Below, piece after piece: positions 21,401 through 30,500 of a DNA stretch of 64,000 bases; position 1 is the stretch's first letter, and each line of letters starts with the position of its first letter. Made by a program: the position numbers and the translations under genes. Source of the stretch: Lycorma delicatula (taxonomy: Eukaryota > Arthropoda > Insecta > Hemiptera > Fulgoridae). The notes beneath the pieces were generated by a model that saw only the letters and a program-made list of their open reading frames with translations, did not search any database and was not told the DNA's origin. The stretch lies in the NCBI RefSeq assembly GCF_047948215.1, contig NC_134455.1, forward strand, positions 106,286,495 through 106,350,494. Direction: 5' to 3'.

Positions 21401-23993
21401 ACCTTAAGGGCTACTTATGCTATCTATTTATTTTAATTCAATTTGTTTATTCAGTTCTTTTTTCTTATGTTCATTCAAGGCTAATCTCCATTTATCTGGC
21501 TGATAATTATGTTTGTTCAATACTTCACATCCAATTAATTCAAGATGAAACTTATTCTTAATGTTTATCCCATTTACAATTTATTATTATGATGCTTGTG
21601 GCTACAGATTTATTAAAAAATTTGCTATTTATACAAACCACTAGTCCAGAATAAATATTTATCTAGTGCAAATGTTTTATTACTGTTGCTATTTATTGTT
21701 ATTGTCTACGTTAATTTGTTATATGTTGTTTGTAAAAGGAGGGTTCAGAATAAAAGTGAACAAAAACCAATTTTGAGAAAATTGAGTTTAAAGTTCAGGA
21801 GGTATAATCAATTCACGCCAATATATTTTCACTTGATTTTCAATCGATGGTGTAAAATAATAAAAATAATATTCAACTTAAATTCTTACATAGATTTAAT
21901 TCAATTTTTACTATTTTAAATGACTGATGCAAATTTTCCCAATTTCAGCTTGGACTCTGTTCACTTTTTCTCTGGAAATTTTAAGAAAACTAATCATTTA
22001 TAATGAATAAAATAGTGTTACATTTTATAATGAATATAAACAACAAAAAGTTGAATAACACAAAATATTTTATTGGTTTTTTGCATTTATTTGTAACATT
22101 TTTAATCTGATTTATGCTTTTAAATAATCTTTAGTAGTAATGCACAATCATTTTTTTTTTTATAAAAATTGTATGATAAAGAAAAGATCATGACAGCTTA
22201 GAAATACTGTGATAACAATAATGAATAAAAAACCTTAAGTTAACTTATTATTTACTTTTAAACATTAATGAGACTTAAACTTTCACAAAAAAAAAAACTA
22301 ATAAAGAAATAGTGTTTAAAATTATTTTAAAAAATATTCAAAGAATGCAAGAAGCATTAATATAACAATTACTTGAAATTTTGTTTTTTTTTTGTTTGAA
22401 TTTTGGATTATATTTGCCCAATGTTCTGGTATATAAATATTACTTTCACACTTGTCAATCCAACCACTCGCCAAGCTTCATACCATTGGGAAGAAAAGAA
22501 AGGCCACAGAACATAAATTTATGGTCAATTATTTCAATATCTGTGTTGATTTCTTGCATTAGCTTTAGAAGGATACAAGCTATTTCGATATTCTTATTCT
22601 ACCCTGTACTAGAATCAGAATGGAGAATGATCCTTTTATGTGTCTTTGCATATTTCCTCAAGCAAGATGCAAGTTTTTGTGAACCTCTACTTCTGAGAGT
22701 TTCAATCTATATATACATAAACCCAGTTGAGTTGTTAAAGGAATGTATTCCAAAGTTATATATATACAAATTTCTCTTGTAATACGCACTAGAAGGTGTT
22801 AGCTTTAAAAGGATAACAATTTCTGCTAGCAAAAAGTAGACATATGTACTTGCAGAAGCAGATTCAGCTTCTTTATGCTGAATCTGCTTCTGGAGAAATC
22901 AGAGGAAATTTAGAGGATGAATGAGGATATGTATGAGTGTAGTCTTGTACAGTCTCAGTTCGACCATTCCTGAGATGTGTGGTTAATTGAAACCCAACCA
23001 CCAAAGAACACCAGTATCCAGAGTAAATCCTGGATTAAATTATCTTAATCTGCACTCTGTAATAGATACATTTTACAGAAGTTGTTTTCTCCATAATTAA
23101 AAATGTTTAAATGATAAAACATAACTGATTTTCAATCCCACAGAATAACAACTAAAAAACAAATTCAGCTATCAAATCTAGACCTAGTTCATTAAACAAT
23201 AAACATTTGATTACAAAAAATAAAAACTGGCAAACAAATTTAAGTATAAAAATTATTTCTAGGTAATTACGCAGTAAATACAAACAAACTTGGATGCTTA
23301 TAAGTATCTTTTTTATACAAAATAAAATCCAAAAATACACTTTACAAACTCTTAAATTTTAATAGTTTTTAGGCAACACAAATTAAGGAAAGAAATGATT
23401 AACATTATTTTCATTTATGATTCAAATCTTGACATGCAAATCTGTTTTCATAAAAAATCTTGTTTGTGAAAAAAATTAAATCTTGTTTAATAATATAATA
23501 CTGTTTTTAGTTTTATTTTTTTTACATAAAAACTGTGAATAAAAACATTATAATCTAGTAATGAAATTATCCATCAATTATTTGGGAAACATAATTATTT
23601 TACAATCAATAATTAGCATAACATTCCTTTCCTGAATAAGCATTCTTACAATTTAAGTTTAAAGTATTATTCAACATAACCTTACTCTCCCCTTCATGAA
23701 GATCGTTAAGAAATGAAAAAAATAGATCTCCTTATATGTAGAGAGTAACTTGCAATGCTCCAGCATTGTCAGTAGTTTAACAAATGCATTGAAGTTTTTG
23801 AAAAATAAAATACAAAGAAATTAATTATCATCATATAATATAAAATGTATTCCGAATAAATTTTAAAATTACTTGCAATTCTTAAGCATTACTGTCATAG
23901 AGTAAAACACGAAGTTATGAATGACAATTTGAATGAAGATTACTTTTAACTTACTTTAGGTTTGTTACTGGAAGAAGTAGTTTCTTCAACCAT
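9378..23993 (-). CDS. ave: aveugle (ave) orthologue, SAM-domain adaptor of RAS/MAPK signalling; 5' two coding exons
   Basis: Joined exons 23993-23955 and 9491-9378 give 51 residues, [13 protein letters not shown] then [17 protein letters not shown] and onward. The second exon is the first half of a SAM domain: [20 protein letters not shown] with the conserved W, KWLRRHC and YGEKFLQ. Drosophila Aveugle/HYP, as I remember it, starts MGEET and has RPKAVYLWTV at the same place. In flies the protein binds CNK through its SAM domain and links KSR to RAF activation in the cytoplasm. Both donors are GTAAGT and phase is 0 throughout. The HDITGRALL half of the domain must lie left of position 1, so the gene is partial. 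Intron 1 is 14.5 kb and full of transposons. Vertebrate SAMD10/12 are the nearest alternative names for the same family. Confidence 0.85.
9492..9900. other. ave intron 1, AT-rich
   Basis: No feature beyond A/T runs; it precedes the target-site duplication of SINE copy B. Confidence 0.45.
9913..10153 (-). mobile_element. tRNA-derived SINE, copy B (5'-truncated) with target duplication
   Basis: Flanked by a perfect 12-bp duplication TTTCTTTAGTCT (9901-9912 and 10154-10165). The body matches the other SINE copies: tail CCTGTTTAG..CTCC, then GGATGAATGAGGATG, CACCAAAGAAAACCAGTATCC, and the B-box region. The 5' end stops inside the tRNA-like head, before the A box, as expected of incomplete reverse transcription. 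It lies in ave intron 1 in the sense orientation. Confidence 0.88.
10379..10572 (-). repeat. Candidate 3' LTR of the copia element
   Basis: On the minus strand a purine tract (AAACAGGGGTGG) lies just after the RNase H stop and is followed by TATTGAATATTAA (family LTRs usually start TGTTG). The unit contains a TATATATAGG box and could end at GTGTCTCACA near 10379. No second LTR remains for comparison, so the boundaries are inferred. Confidence 0.4.
10692..11153 (-). pseudogene. copia RNase H
   Basis: 153 open codons. Shows the copia RNase H signatures [20 protein letters not shown] (catalytic Asp, 'D.DWAG...RKSTSGY'), [20 protein letters not shown] (Glu), [11 protein letters not shown] (Asp) and [14 protein letters not shown], ending [11 protein letters not shown] ('Q.ADI.TK'). 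This is the best preserved piece of the element. In the intact element it degrades the RNA template after first-strand synthesis. Confidence 0.9.
11400..12091 (-). pseudogene. copia reverse transcriptase remnant
   Basis: Begins with [20 protein letters not shown] ('W..AM..E...L..N.TW.LV') and [15 protein letters not shown], then after a break continues with [20 protein letters not shown] ('VYM.QP.GF'), [15 protein letters not shown], and finally [11 protein letters not shown] where intact RTs have YVDD. Stops at 11581 and frameshifts near 11770-11880 disrupt it. Confidence 0.85.
12617..13262 (-). pseudogene. copia integrase remnant
   Basis: A His/Cys region (WHHQN... [10 protein letters not shown]) is followed by [13 protein letters not shown] (catalytic Asp context) and, in the 12838-12617 frame, [20 protein letters not shown] ('P.QNG.AER.NRT..E', catalytic Glu) with FWAKAVNC. 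In-frame stops occur after GKAH and in VYF context. Confidence 0.85.
13395..13515 (-). mobile_element. Second tRNA-like SINE-type fragment
   Basis: On the minus strand CTGGTTTGAATCCTGGTCAG is a good pol III B box (GGTTTGAATCC) followed by GCATGGCATTTTCACATCC. No A box could be placed. It differs from the main SINE family in this window. An inverted pair AGAACTGCCATT / AATGGCAGTTCT (13392-13403 / 13433-13444) lies within it. Confidence 0.45.
13743..13922. repeat. Perfect 90-bp tandem duplication at the Helitron 3' end
   Basis: 13743-13832 and 13833-13922 are identical over 90 bases. Each unit holds the terminal hairpin region CCACGCTTCGCTGTGG, the CTAA end and 17 bases of apparent flank (ATGTAACTATAAATTAA). 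Since the flank is inside the unit, the duplication arose after, or during, insertion. Confidence 0.95.
13930..14436 (-). pseudogene. Helitron PIF1-like helicase, C-terminal part
   Basis: Continues the helicase after one in-frame stop (at 14464-14466). Contains [74 protein letters not shown] (motif V/VI region) and [10 protein letters not shown]. These blocks are highly characteristic of Helitron helicases. The final Arg-finger block 'YVALSRV' is altered to YVRVPES. Confidence 0.9.
14464..15045 (-). pseudogene. Helitron PIF1-like helicase, central part
   Basis: Contains [20 protein letters not shown] (Walker B, DEC/S), [20 protein letters not shown] (motif III), [10 protein letters not shown] (motif IV) and [17 protein letters not shown]. 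The upstream Walker A region lies in another frame, so a frameshift occurs near 15030-15060. Only one stop separates it from the downstream block, so decay is moderate. Confidence 0.9.
15046..15513 (-). pseudogene. Helitron helicase, Walker A part
   Basis: Frames 15379-15188 and 15191-14988 together give the pieces [28 protein letters not shown] (Walker A), then [20 protein letters not shown] and [10 protein letters not shown]. Upstream, [20 protein letters not shown] is readable to about 15510, with a stop before FDVDLRREQ. Confidence 0.85.
15723..16240. repeat. Internal direct duplication in the Helitron 5' region
   Basis: Unit 1 (15723-16012) and unit 2 (16037-16240) share AATAAAATACAGAT, TTTAGCTGTTAAATATAA, GGTCGTTGTGTTTGACAGCG, CATCTTGCATTGATCTGATT and GATGCGGGTTATATAT in the same order. 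Unit 2 lacks about 70 bases present in unit 1 (around 15765-15830). Poly-T tracts precede unit 1. Confidence 0.85.
16390..16764 (+). pseudogene. BEL/Pao gag, N-terminal part
   Basis: ATG at 16390 opens [20 protein letters not shown] and a predicted helical segment ([20 protein letters not shown]) to a stop at 16525. The next readable piece, [14 protein letters not shown], is the start of the DUF1759 domain ('LPKI.LP.F.GD...W'), followed by [20 protein letters not shown] up to the insertion point. Confidence 0.75.
16765..18391 (+). mobile_element. R1/Jockey-type LINE 3' fragment inserted in BEL gag
   Basis: The gag sequence TGATCTATCTGTTAT (16750-16764) recurs as TGATCTATCTATTAT (18392-18406), a 14/15 match interpreted as target-site duplication. 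Left part of the insert reads as the RT thumb of an R1/Jockey [60 protein letters not shown]. From about 17160 to 18391 it is AT-rich without coding potential, presumably 3' UTR or later insertions. Confidence 0.65.
18392..19047 (+). pseudogene. BEL/Pao gag, second part with zinc knuckle
   Basis: [20 protein letters not shown], then [13 protein letters not shown], matches the core of DUF1759 ('.LSD.QKF.YLKSSL.G.A'). After several stops it resumes with [18 protein letters not shown] and the knuckle [19 protein letters not shown], where intact copies have C-x2-C-x3-H-x4-C; here the second and last Cys are Trp and Ser. Confidence 0.8.
19270..19760 (+). pseudogene. BEL/Pao aspartic protease region remnant
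   Basis: '[20 protein letters not shown]' corresponds to the protease signature 'LDSGSQ.NFI.E..V..LGL', with the catalytic Asp of D-S-G replaced by Val. Downstream, [11 protein letters not shown] and [12 protein letters not shown] resemble the segment between protease and RT. Frames change repeatedly. Confidence 0.7.
19800..20500 (+). pseudogene. BEL/Pao reverse transcriptase remnant
   Basis: Begins with EKFWEI.E-like sequence, then RNEHG, LGESLN-like and SLESKLNR, the linker before the RT of this family. RT pieces visible in mixed frames include [16 protein letters not shown] sequence, [19 protein letters not shown] and an intact catalytic box [17 protein letters not shown] at about 20436-20490. 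Confidence 0.75.
20690..21125 (+). pseudogene. BEL/Pao integrase C-terminal remnant
   Basis: Reads [40 protein letters not shown] and [14 protein letters not shown], then [14 protein letters not shown] and KGDLVLI. These are the final blocks of BEL/Pao integrases. It begins only about 200 bp after the RT catalytic box, so most of RT, RNase H and the integrase core are missing. Confidence 0.82.
21130..22395. other. No gene recognised (ave intron 1)
   Basis: A 126-codon plus-strand open stretch at 21181-21561 has no recognisable motif and an AT-driven composition. It could be residual 3' sequence of the BEL element. The remainder is A/T-rich. Confidence 0.4.
22400..22790 (-). pseudogene. Fragment of an arthropod repeat-borne ORF (LHSDSxxGxNKN family)
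   Basis: Minus-strand translation contains [52 protein letters not shown] and LSFLPNG. I recognise this as a recurrent arthropod family, probably a DDE-type transposase relative, whose members read 'SRG..EI.SCL', 'LYSDSC.GQN.N' and 'I..KFL..GHSFLPND'. I cannot assign it to a named superfamily. One stop replaces the Gln of GQN. A 133-codon plus-strand frame across the same bases is its antisense shadow. Confidence 0.55.
22853..22892. repeat. Perfect 16-bp hairpin
   Basis: CAGAAGCAGATTCAGC (22853-22868), loop TTCTTTAT, and the exact reverse complement GCTGAATCTGCTTCTG (22877-22892). It lies 20 bp from the 3' tail of SINE copy C. Confidence 0.9.
22913..23020 (-). mobile_element. tRNA-derived SINE, copy C (3' half only)
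   Basis: Matches the family from GAGGATGAATGAGGATATG through CTCAGTTCGACCATTCCTGA to CACCAAAGAACACCAGTATC, then diverges at the point where other copies continue to the tRNA-like head. No target duplication could be identified. Confidence 0.85.
23021..23954. other. ave intron 1, promoter-proximal part
   Basis: AT-rich, no repeat or exon recognised. The donor of ave exon 1 (GTAAGT on the minus strand) is at 23954-23949. Confidence 0.5.
23955..23993 (-). CDS. ave: ave coding exon 1
   Basis: ATG at 23993-23991 opens 13 codons ([13 protein letters not shown]) ending AAA|GTAAGT, an ideal splice donor. The start MxEET followed by Ser/Asn/Lys-rich residues resembles the N terminus of fly Aveugle. 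The exon is too short to be found by ORF length; it is supported by phase match to exon 2 and by position just beside the divergent promoter. Confidence 0.78.
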
Positions 23994-24414
23994 GTCTTTA
24001 ATACTACAATTATTTGACCATACTAGTTATCTGATCAGCTGTAGTAAAATAACTAATTCCTACTTGAAAACAAAAATTCAAGAGAAACGGTATATCAATA
24101 CACAGAAGCAACAAACATCAGCTGATACCAGCTGAACAAATAACAAATATACTATACAATGCGGTTAGGGAACGAAGAGGAACGGTAGTATTGAACAGAT
24201 GTTGTAGGTCATTTTTCAATAACAGATGTAAACTAACTTTATGGTGGTTTCTTAGTGTATTCTAAATAAATGTGATGAAATGAACTTCCTCTTCGCTACC
24301 AAACGTATCGAAATCGATTATGGGTTTTCATGTATATAATAAAAAATATAAATAAAGAACTTAGATAATAAATTTGTAAATTTTACAAATTAATACATTT
24401 TAGGGAAGGTCATC
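23994..24414. promoter_or_regulatory. Bidirectional promoter region between ave and NDUFAF4
   Basis: The 421 bp between the two ATGs must hold both 5' UTRs and both promoters unless unseen 5' exons exist. Seen: TATCGAAATCGAT at 24306-24318, similar to the insect DRE core (TATCGATA) given twice; CAGCTGATACCAGCTG-type CAGCTG repeats near 24118-24134; an AT-rich TATA-like run at 24332-24358; an inverted repeat AATTTGTAAA/TTTACAAATT at 24371-24391. A CATTTTAG|GG acceptor-like site 11 bp before the NDUFAF4 ATG would allow a 5' UTR intron. Confidence 0.6.
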
Positions 24415-24559
24415 ATGGGTCGACCGTTTTCATCGTTGAAACGCGAAGTTATGAACTATAATATAGAAAATAGAGCTTCAAAATTTATCTCGAAGGATAA
24501 ATCCGTACCCTCACCAAAACATCCTTCAACAGTAGAACAGACCAAAATATTAAAAGAAG
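24415..24559 (+). CDS. NDUFAF4: NDUFAF4 coding exon 1
   Basis: 145 nt, 48 codons plus one base. ATG in the context GGTCATCATGG. Ends GAAG|GTAAGA. Encodes MGRPFSSLK through KHPSTVEQTKILKE. The first ATG is preferred because Gly-2 and the following residues match the family start. Confidence 0.92.
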
Positions 24560-27500
24560 GTAAGAGAAATCATTCTTCTATTTAGATAAATTGCATAACT
24601 GTTATAGTATCAAAATTTCGAATTGCACTCTATTACATTTGTCTATATTCTACTATTAATGTGACATTGCAGTAATTAATATGCTTAATAAATAGAATTC
24701 ATACCCTTAATTAATTGCGGCAAAATTTCTGATCTCATCTACTCAAAAAGTGAAATTCTAAATGTAAAAAAAAAAAGATGTATTTTTGCCTTATTAATAA
24801 AGATATATAGGTCGAGTCATACACAAAGTGAGCTATGAATGAGCTACTTGTTCATTTCAGCAGCGATTTTGGGGGAACAGTAGTAACGTTTCTATTACTT
24901 TTTGGTTATGATGATTACTTTCATAAATATGCTGAATTGTTTTTTTTTTACTGTGAAGAACGATTGCTGTAAAATTTATATCTAATACTGCTTCTAATAA
25001 AAAACATTATTTCCATTGTTACAAAATTTTAAGAAGTTTTACTGATAGTAGTTGTTTTTTAAAGTTTTACTGAGTTTTGTTGAATACCTTCCTTGCCCGC
25101 CTGTACATCTCCCTCCTCTTCCAAACTAGAAGATGAAGGGGTAAAAGTTTGGTCATTAAGGTAGTTGCATTGCCCAAAATGCAGTGTGCCCGTACCTGCA
25201 GCACACCTGAAGGGAGATGCACAACTCTGCCTCTTTCCAACCCAATTAACCAGAATGATGCTTAGAGCGCCACAAGACTCCGTTTTGATATGCTGGAACT
25301 CCAGATGTTGGTCATATCTGACTGATAGTTGCAGCCGTTTTTTACAACTTGATCGACATCTCACTTATCTGATAGAAATGTGGTGTTCTTATCTCTCCAG
25401 TCCCCAGAATACTTAGATGCAGAGGTAAGTTGGACTATTGTGGTACTGACCCTAAACAAAATGTGGATCAGTTTACACCTACCCAAAACTGTGTCCTCTT
25501 TGGGTATTCTTTAGCAAAAGCTGAAGCTTGATCTGCCGCAGACATTAGACAGTATTTATTGCCTCATTCCCAGTGTTATCTATAACACCTTTTTTTTTTA
25601 ATCTGGTGTACCTTAACTTTCATATACTAATGTGTATTCAGATTGTGTTTGAGCCAAATTATTTGGTTCTAACAACTTATTTAATTTAATAAAAGTCTAT
25701 ATGATTTTTTTAACGATTTGTAAAAACTGTATTATTTTGGTAGAGATAAAGGAGATACATTCAATGTATTGTCTGTTAATATTGGTTATACTAAATAAGT
25801 AATAACTTCCTTGTGTACATCATTTTGAGTCGCTAGCTTGTTTAATATTTAACAGGCAGAACAGTATTATTTCTTAATAAACTAAAGTATGTTAAGTTAA
25901 TTGCATGATACGGTTTATTTTTATTCTGTATTTAGATCGTAAAATTGACTAATTTCCATCTGATTGAATTTTTTTCAAATATTTCAGTTAAAAGTATAAT
26001 GAAAAAATGTTTCCCAATTTACTTTTTTTATAGATTATTTTTTAATATTATTCTAATGAAATGTGAATGAAAACTTTACATATTTATATTATTTTATATA
26101 AATAATACTAATTACATATATGATTATTACATACATGTTATTAACTTATAGAGTATATTAATTTGCTCTATATTGTTGATAATTTGAAATTAAACTTTTT
26201 ATTTCAACATTCTTAAACGTAAATAGTCATTTAGCATTCTGCATAGTGGTACTGTGGAGTGGAAAACCAACTTCAAATATTGATAGTTTATGATATTTCA
26301 CTTACATTGTGGACAAATGAATGGGTTACTTTTGTTTGATTCATAATAGCCTGTAATTTAATTTTTAATTGATGAAAATGGATTTGATGGATTCTTGGTT
26401 TGTTAGTTTCTTTAAAAGTACTAAAACTTAATACATTAATAAACATTTACTGTGAATATGTTATCATTTTGTGTTACAGAATATGGTATAACTATAGAAG
26501 ACGTTTCAAAGAAAGATGAAAAGTTGAATAAACATTTGAGAAACATTTATGTAGTTTCAGAAGGACCAGCTGTAAGTATATTATTATGATGGATATTTAT
26601 AAAACTGGTCTAAAAAACTTTTTTGTGTAACATCAAAGACCTATTTCTAATTAGTTTTGCAGTGGAATGCAAAGTTTTTTTGTTATGAGCAATATTATTC
26701 ACATCATAAAAAATGGCAAGAAAAATCCGATCACTTGTTTTAAATAAGAATATTTTTTTATGAGCATATGTTACGTTATCTTCTGTTTTATAAACAAGCA
26801 GTAGTCGCCCATCATTTCTGGCTCCCAGTGGTCTCTGTATTGGGTCTCCATGGTTCTAATATTCTGGTGGAACCCCTGTCTTTGTTCATGGCTAACTGCA
26901 TAATTTTCTGGAAAGAAATCATTGTGCGAAGGTAGAAAAAAAATTTAGTTATATTTGAAATTCAAAGTCTTTGTAGGACTAAACAAGCTCTTATTGTAGG
27001 GTTTTGTAGTTTTCTTCTTTTTTTTGTATTCTGTTTCAAACATATGACTTCAATACAAAACATCCACAAACATTTCAAAATCTGCAGTGAAAACTTGACA
27101 TTTTGAAAGTAAATTGCACTTAAAAAAAAGTCACACTCTACTGGTAGTTTATACAAACAAGAACAACATTCGAGTACCTCATTCACTGACCTGCAGAGTT
27201 GCCAACTGCATCATAGTGAAAATATTAAATTGTGGTAGATATTATCTATTAATCATATAGCAACATAAAAATGTGGTGCAGTAGAATCCTTTTTAATGAT
27301 TATTTAATTTACAAACCAAAATGAATGATAAAAATTATAATTTGCTCTGTGTTTCTGATATACTGTTTACCAATGTAATTTAAGTACAGTATCTCTAATA
27401 GAAATTTTATACAATTTACAAGGGTCATTCAATAATTAAAGATACAAATTGCTCTGGAGCTAAAATGGTTTATTTAATTTTGTCAATATTCAACGTAATA

Positions 27501-30500
27501 TCCAGCAGCATTAATACAATTGTCCAAACTCTGAAACAGCTTATTTATACCTGTTGCAAAAAATTGTTTGTCTTTATGTTGGAGCCAATTTAGCAAAATC
27601 TCATCATTGCCATTAAACTTTTTAACATGTAGTCCTTCTTCAGTGGAGCAAACAAATGGAAATCTGATGAGATCAAATCAGGACTAAGTGGGGGGGGGGG
27701 GAGTTAGGTAGTTTCCCAATGCAATTTAGTAATGGTTTCTCAAGTTACCTGAACTGTGTACGGCAGGCATTATCGTGAAGAAGAATGATGCCTTTCCACT
27801 GAGACCAGGACGTTTTTCAACACTGCTGACTTCACTTTGCTGATAAGCATGTCTTGGTTAAATGTGCTGTATCTGGTTTTTTGATATTCTAAAAAATCAA
27901 CAAAAAGCAGGCCTTTTGCATCACAAAAGATTGTTGTTATCATGAGTTTTCCTGCTGATGTTTGAGTTCAGAATTTTTTCTTGGCAGATGAACTGCATGC
28001 TTAATCATTTTGAGGTTCATAATTTTTAATCCGTGTCTCATCACAGATTAGAATACTATACAAAAAAGCATTACTTTGCTGCTGATACTTTGGTTTCAGC
28101 TTTGTGGACATCCAAAGTCTTGTCTCCATATGGTGATCTGTCAACTCTTGGAACCCATCTTGTGCTTCTTGTTATACAGTACTTGAGCTTTGTGATAATA
28201 TTACAAACTGTTCCAACTCTTTGTAATTTTTCAGCTATAATCAAAATTGTAATCTTCTTTCTTGGATGAGAGAGTCTATGCTAGTTTCAAAAACTGGACT
28301 GAAAATGCAATTAGATATTCAGGATGGTGCACATCAGCCTTTTAGGTTCAACCATCTTTAAAATCTTTTGCTCCCTAGTAAAAATTTCTGCGGTTCATAC
28401 AACTTTTCTCCCTATTGCTTGGTCATATGAGAGTAAATGTTAAATGGTTTTTCACCTTCAGAAAGCAAAAATATAGAAAATTACCTGCTGTTCAACTAGT
28501 TCTCAAACTAGGGGACTCGACATATAAAATTAAATTTTTGAAGTTATAAATAAAGAAATTTTACTCAACAGCTGAAGTAGGGTTACCAACTTATTGTTCT
28601 GAAAGTATCATAATCCTCTTACCAACTGTTTGGCCTCCACAGCTGTTTGTATCTTTATTGAATGACTCTTGTATCAAGTAATAATCCATTAACAATATCA
28701 GATATTCTCATAAAATCTATAAATACAGGTGCAATGGCTTCATCATAATCTTGTCTAGCTCCCTAATTATTCAACACATACTGAATTATTGTTTCAAAAT
28801 TGTGATTCAATCTGATTTCTAACTGATAGTCTTTTAAACACCATTCTTTAAGACAAGATCTCAATTGGGAATATACTACAAGTCCCAACAGTTTTTCTGT
28901 AAAGTAAGTGTATTTATAGTTCACAGGTCTAAGTTGACTTATATGTTTGCTTACAGTAGTTTTACTTCAGTTACATGCCTTGAGTAAGCTAACTCCATGA
29001 TCAACATACCAATAACTAGACTATGATTTATAATATTTATTTAAAAAACTTATTATAGGATTCAAAATTTTTACTAATAGTATCAAAGGTAGGTAAGTAT
29101 TTCAGTTTGTTGATTCCTATTGTTGGTTCACTTTCATTTAAGATCTTAAAATTACATAAATGTTGATGTATGATTTCATTACCGATTACAGTATTATTGT
29201 ATATGGAGTATTTTTAATATTTTGCAGTCTTTGCATTACTCTTTTCATAACATTTATTCAATATACAGCCAGTTCATTAGTTTCTGAATCACCTTCAACA
29301 TTAATTTTGATAATACTTGCTAAAAATTATTTTGTTCTTAGTGCTAATGATTTTTTTTTTATAGTCTTCCACATTTTATTAGATTCTTTTCCACAGTTAA
29401 TAAATTCTATGTATGCAGTATTTTTTATGACTATTTTCATTCTTTCATTAAACCATTTAATCGTTTTTTCACTGCCATCATTAATTATTTTTGTCTCCCT
29501 AGGTCACTGAACACCTATTGATTTAGAATTTTTTACATACATTTTCTAGTATTATAAATGTTACTCAAGCTTTTAATCATTGGCTTTACATAATAATGAA
29601 GATATATTTTAAATCATTATTTTTAATAACTTGGGGTTATTTTTATTCATATATTTTGTTGTAGATTCATTTTCATTCCTTACAATCATGTGGTAACTAA
29701 CTTTTCTTTCTACTTGATTCAACATTTTTTATATCTTTAAAAACCAAATAAATTTAGGTGGTACTAATTAGTATAACTAATTGATTCAGTAGCTGTTCGT
29801 TTTGTGTATGGTATTTTTTTTAACATATTCCCAAAGTTATTTTTGAAAATTTCTTATATTTTACTATTAAATTCACGTATGTTGTAGTTAGGAGATTTGT
29901 ATATATCACCAAGAGTTTTAAAGAGACATCTACAAAGATATCAACATTTATATACCACAAGCATTTCTGTACCATTTTGAGATTTTTAACTTCATATTTT
30001 ATTCCATGTCAGTTATATATATAACTACACATCCAATATGGGGATAGCAGCATCATTTTATTGAGTTTTTCATTTTTATTTTGTCTTCAATCAATTGACT
30101 GGTTTGATGCAGCTCTCCAAGATTCCCTTTCTAGTGCCAGTCATTCATTTCGGTATACCCCCTTCATACCCTATATTCCTAACAATTTGTTTTACATATT
30201 GCCTGCCGCAGGTAGGCAATGTTTGGAATATCTACCCTTCTTTCCTTTCTATCTCTTAATCTTTCCCTTCTACCTCTCCCTCCAATATTAAAGCGACTAT
30301 TCCAGGGTGTTTTAATATATGGCGTATAACTCTGTTTCTTCTTTTACTGTATTTTTCAAAATGTTTCTTTCTTCATCAATTTACCGCAACACCTCTTCAT
30401 TTGTCACTTTATCCACACTGTATGTTTTTTAACATTCTCTTATAGCACCACATTTCAAAAGCTTCCAATCTTTTCTTCTCAGGTACTCCAATCGTCCAAG

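Noticed and set aside
22381..22782. 133-codon plus-strand open frame
   Set aside because: Complement of the minus-strand repeat ORF with recognisable blocks; composition is Leu/Ile/Phe-rich as expected of an antisense frame.
28033..28269. 78-codon plus-strand open frame
   Set aside because: Antisense to the mariner transposase linker STRWVPRVD.
29160..29510. 116-codon hydrophobic plus-strand frame suggesting a membrane protein
   Set aside because: Hydrophobicity follows from T-rich codons; no start context, splice sites or family resemblance, and the opposite strand looks like decayed transposon.
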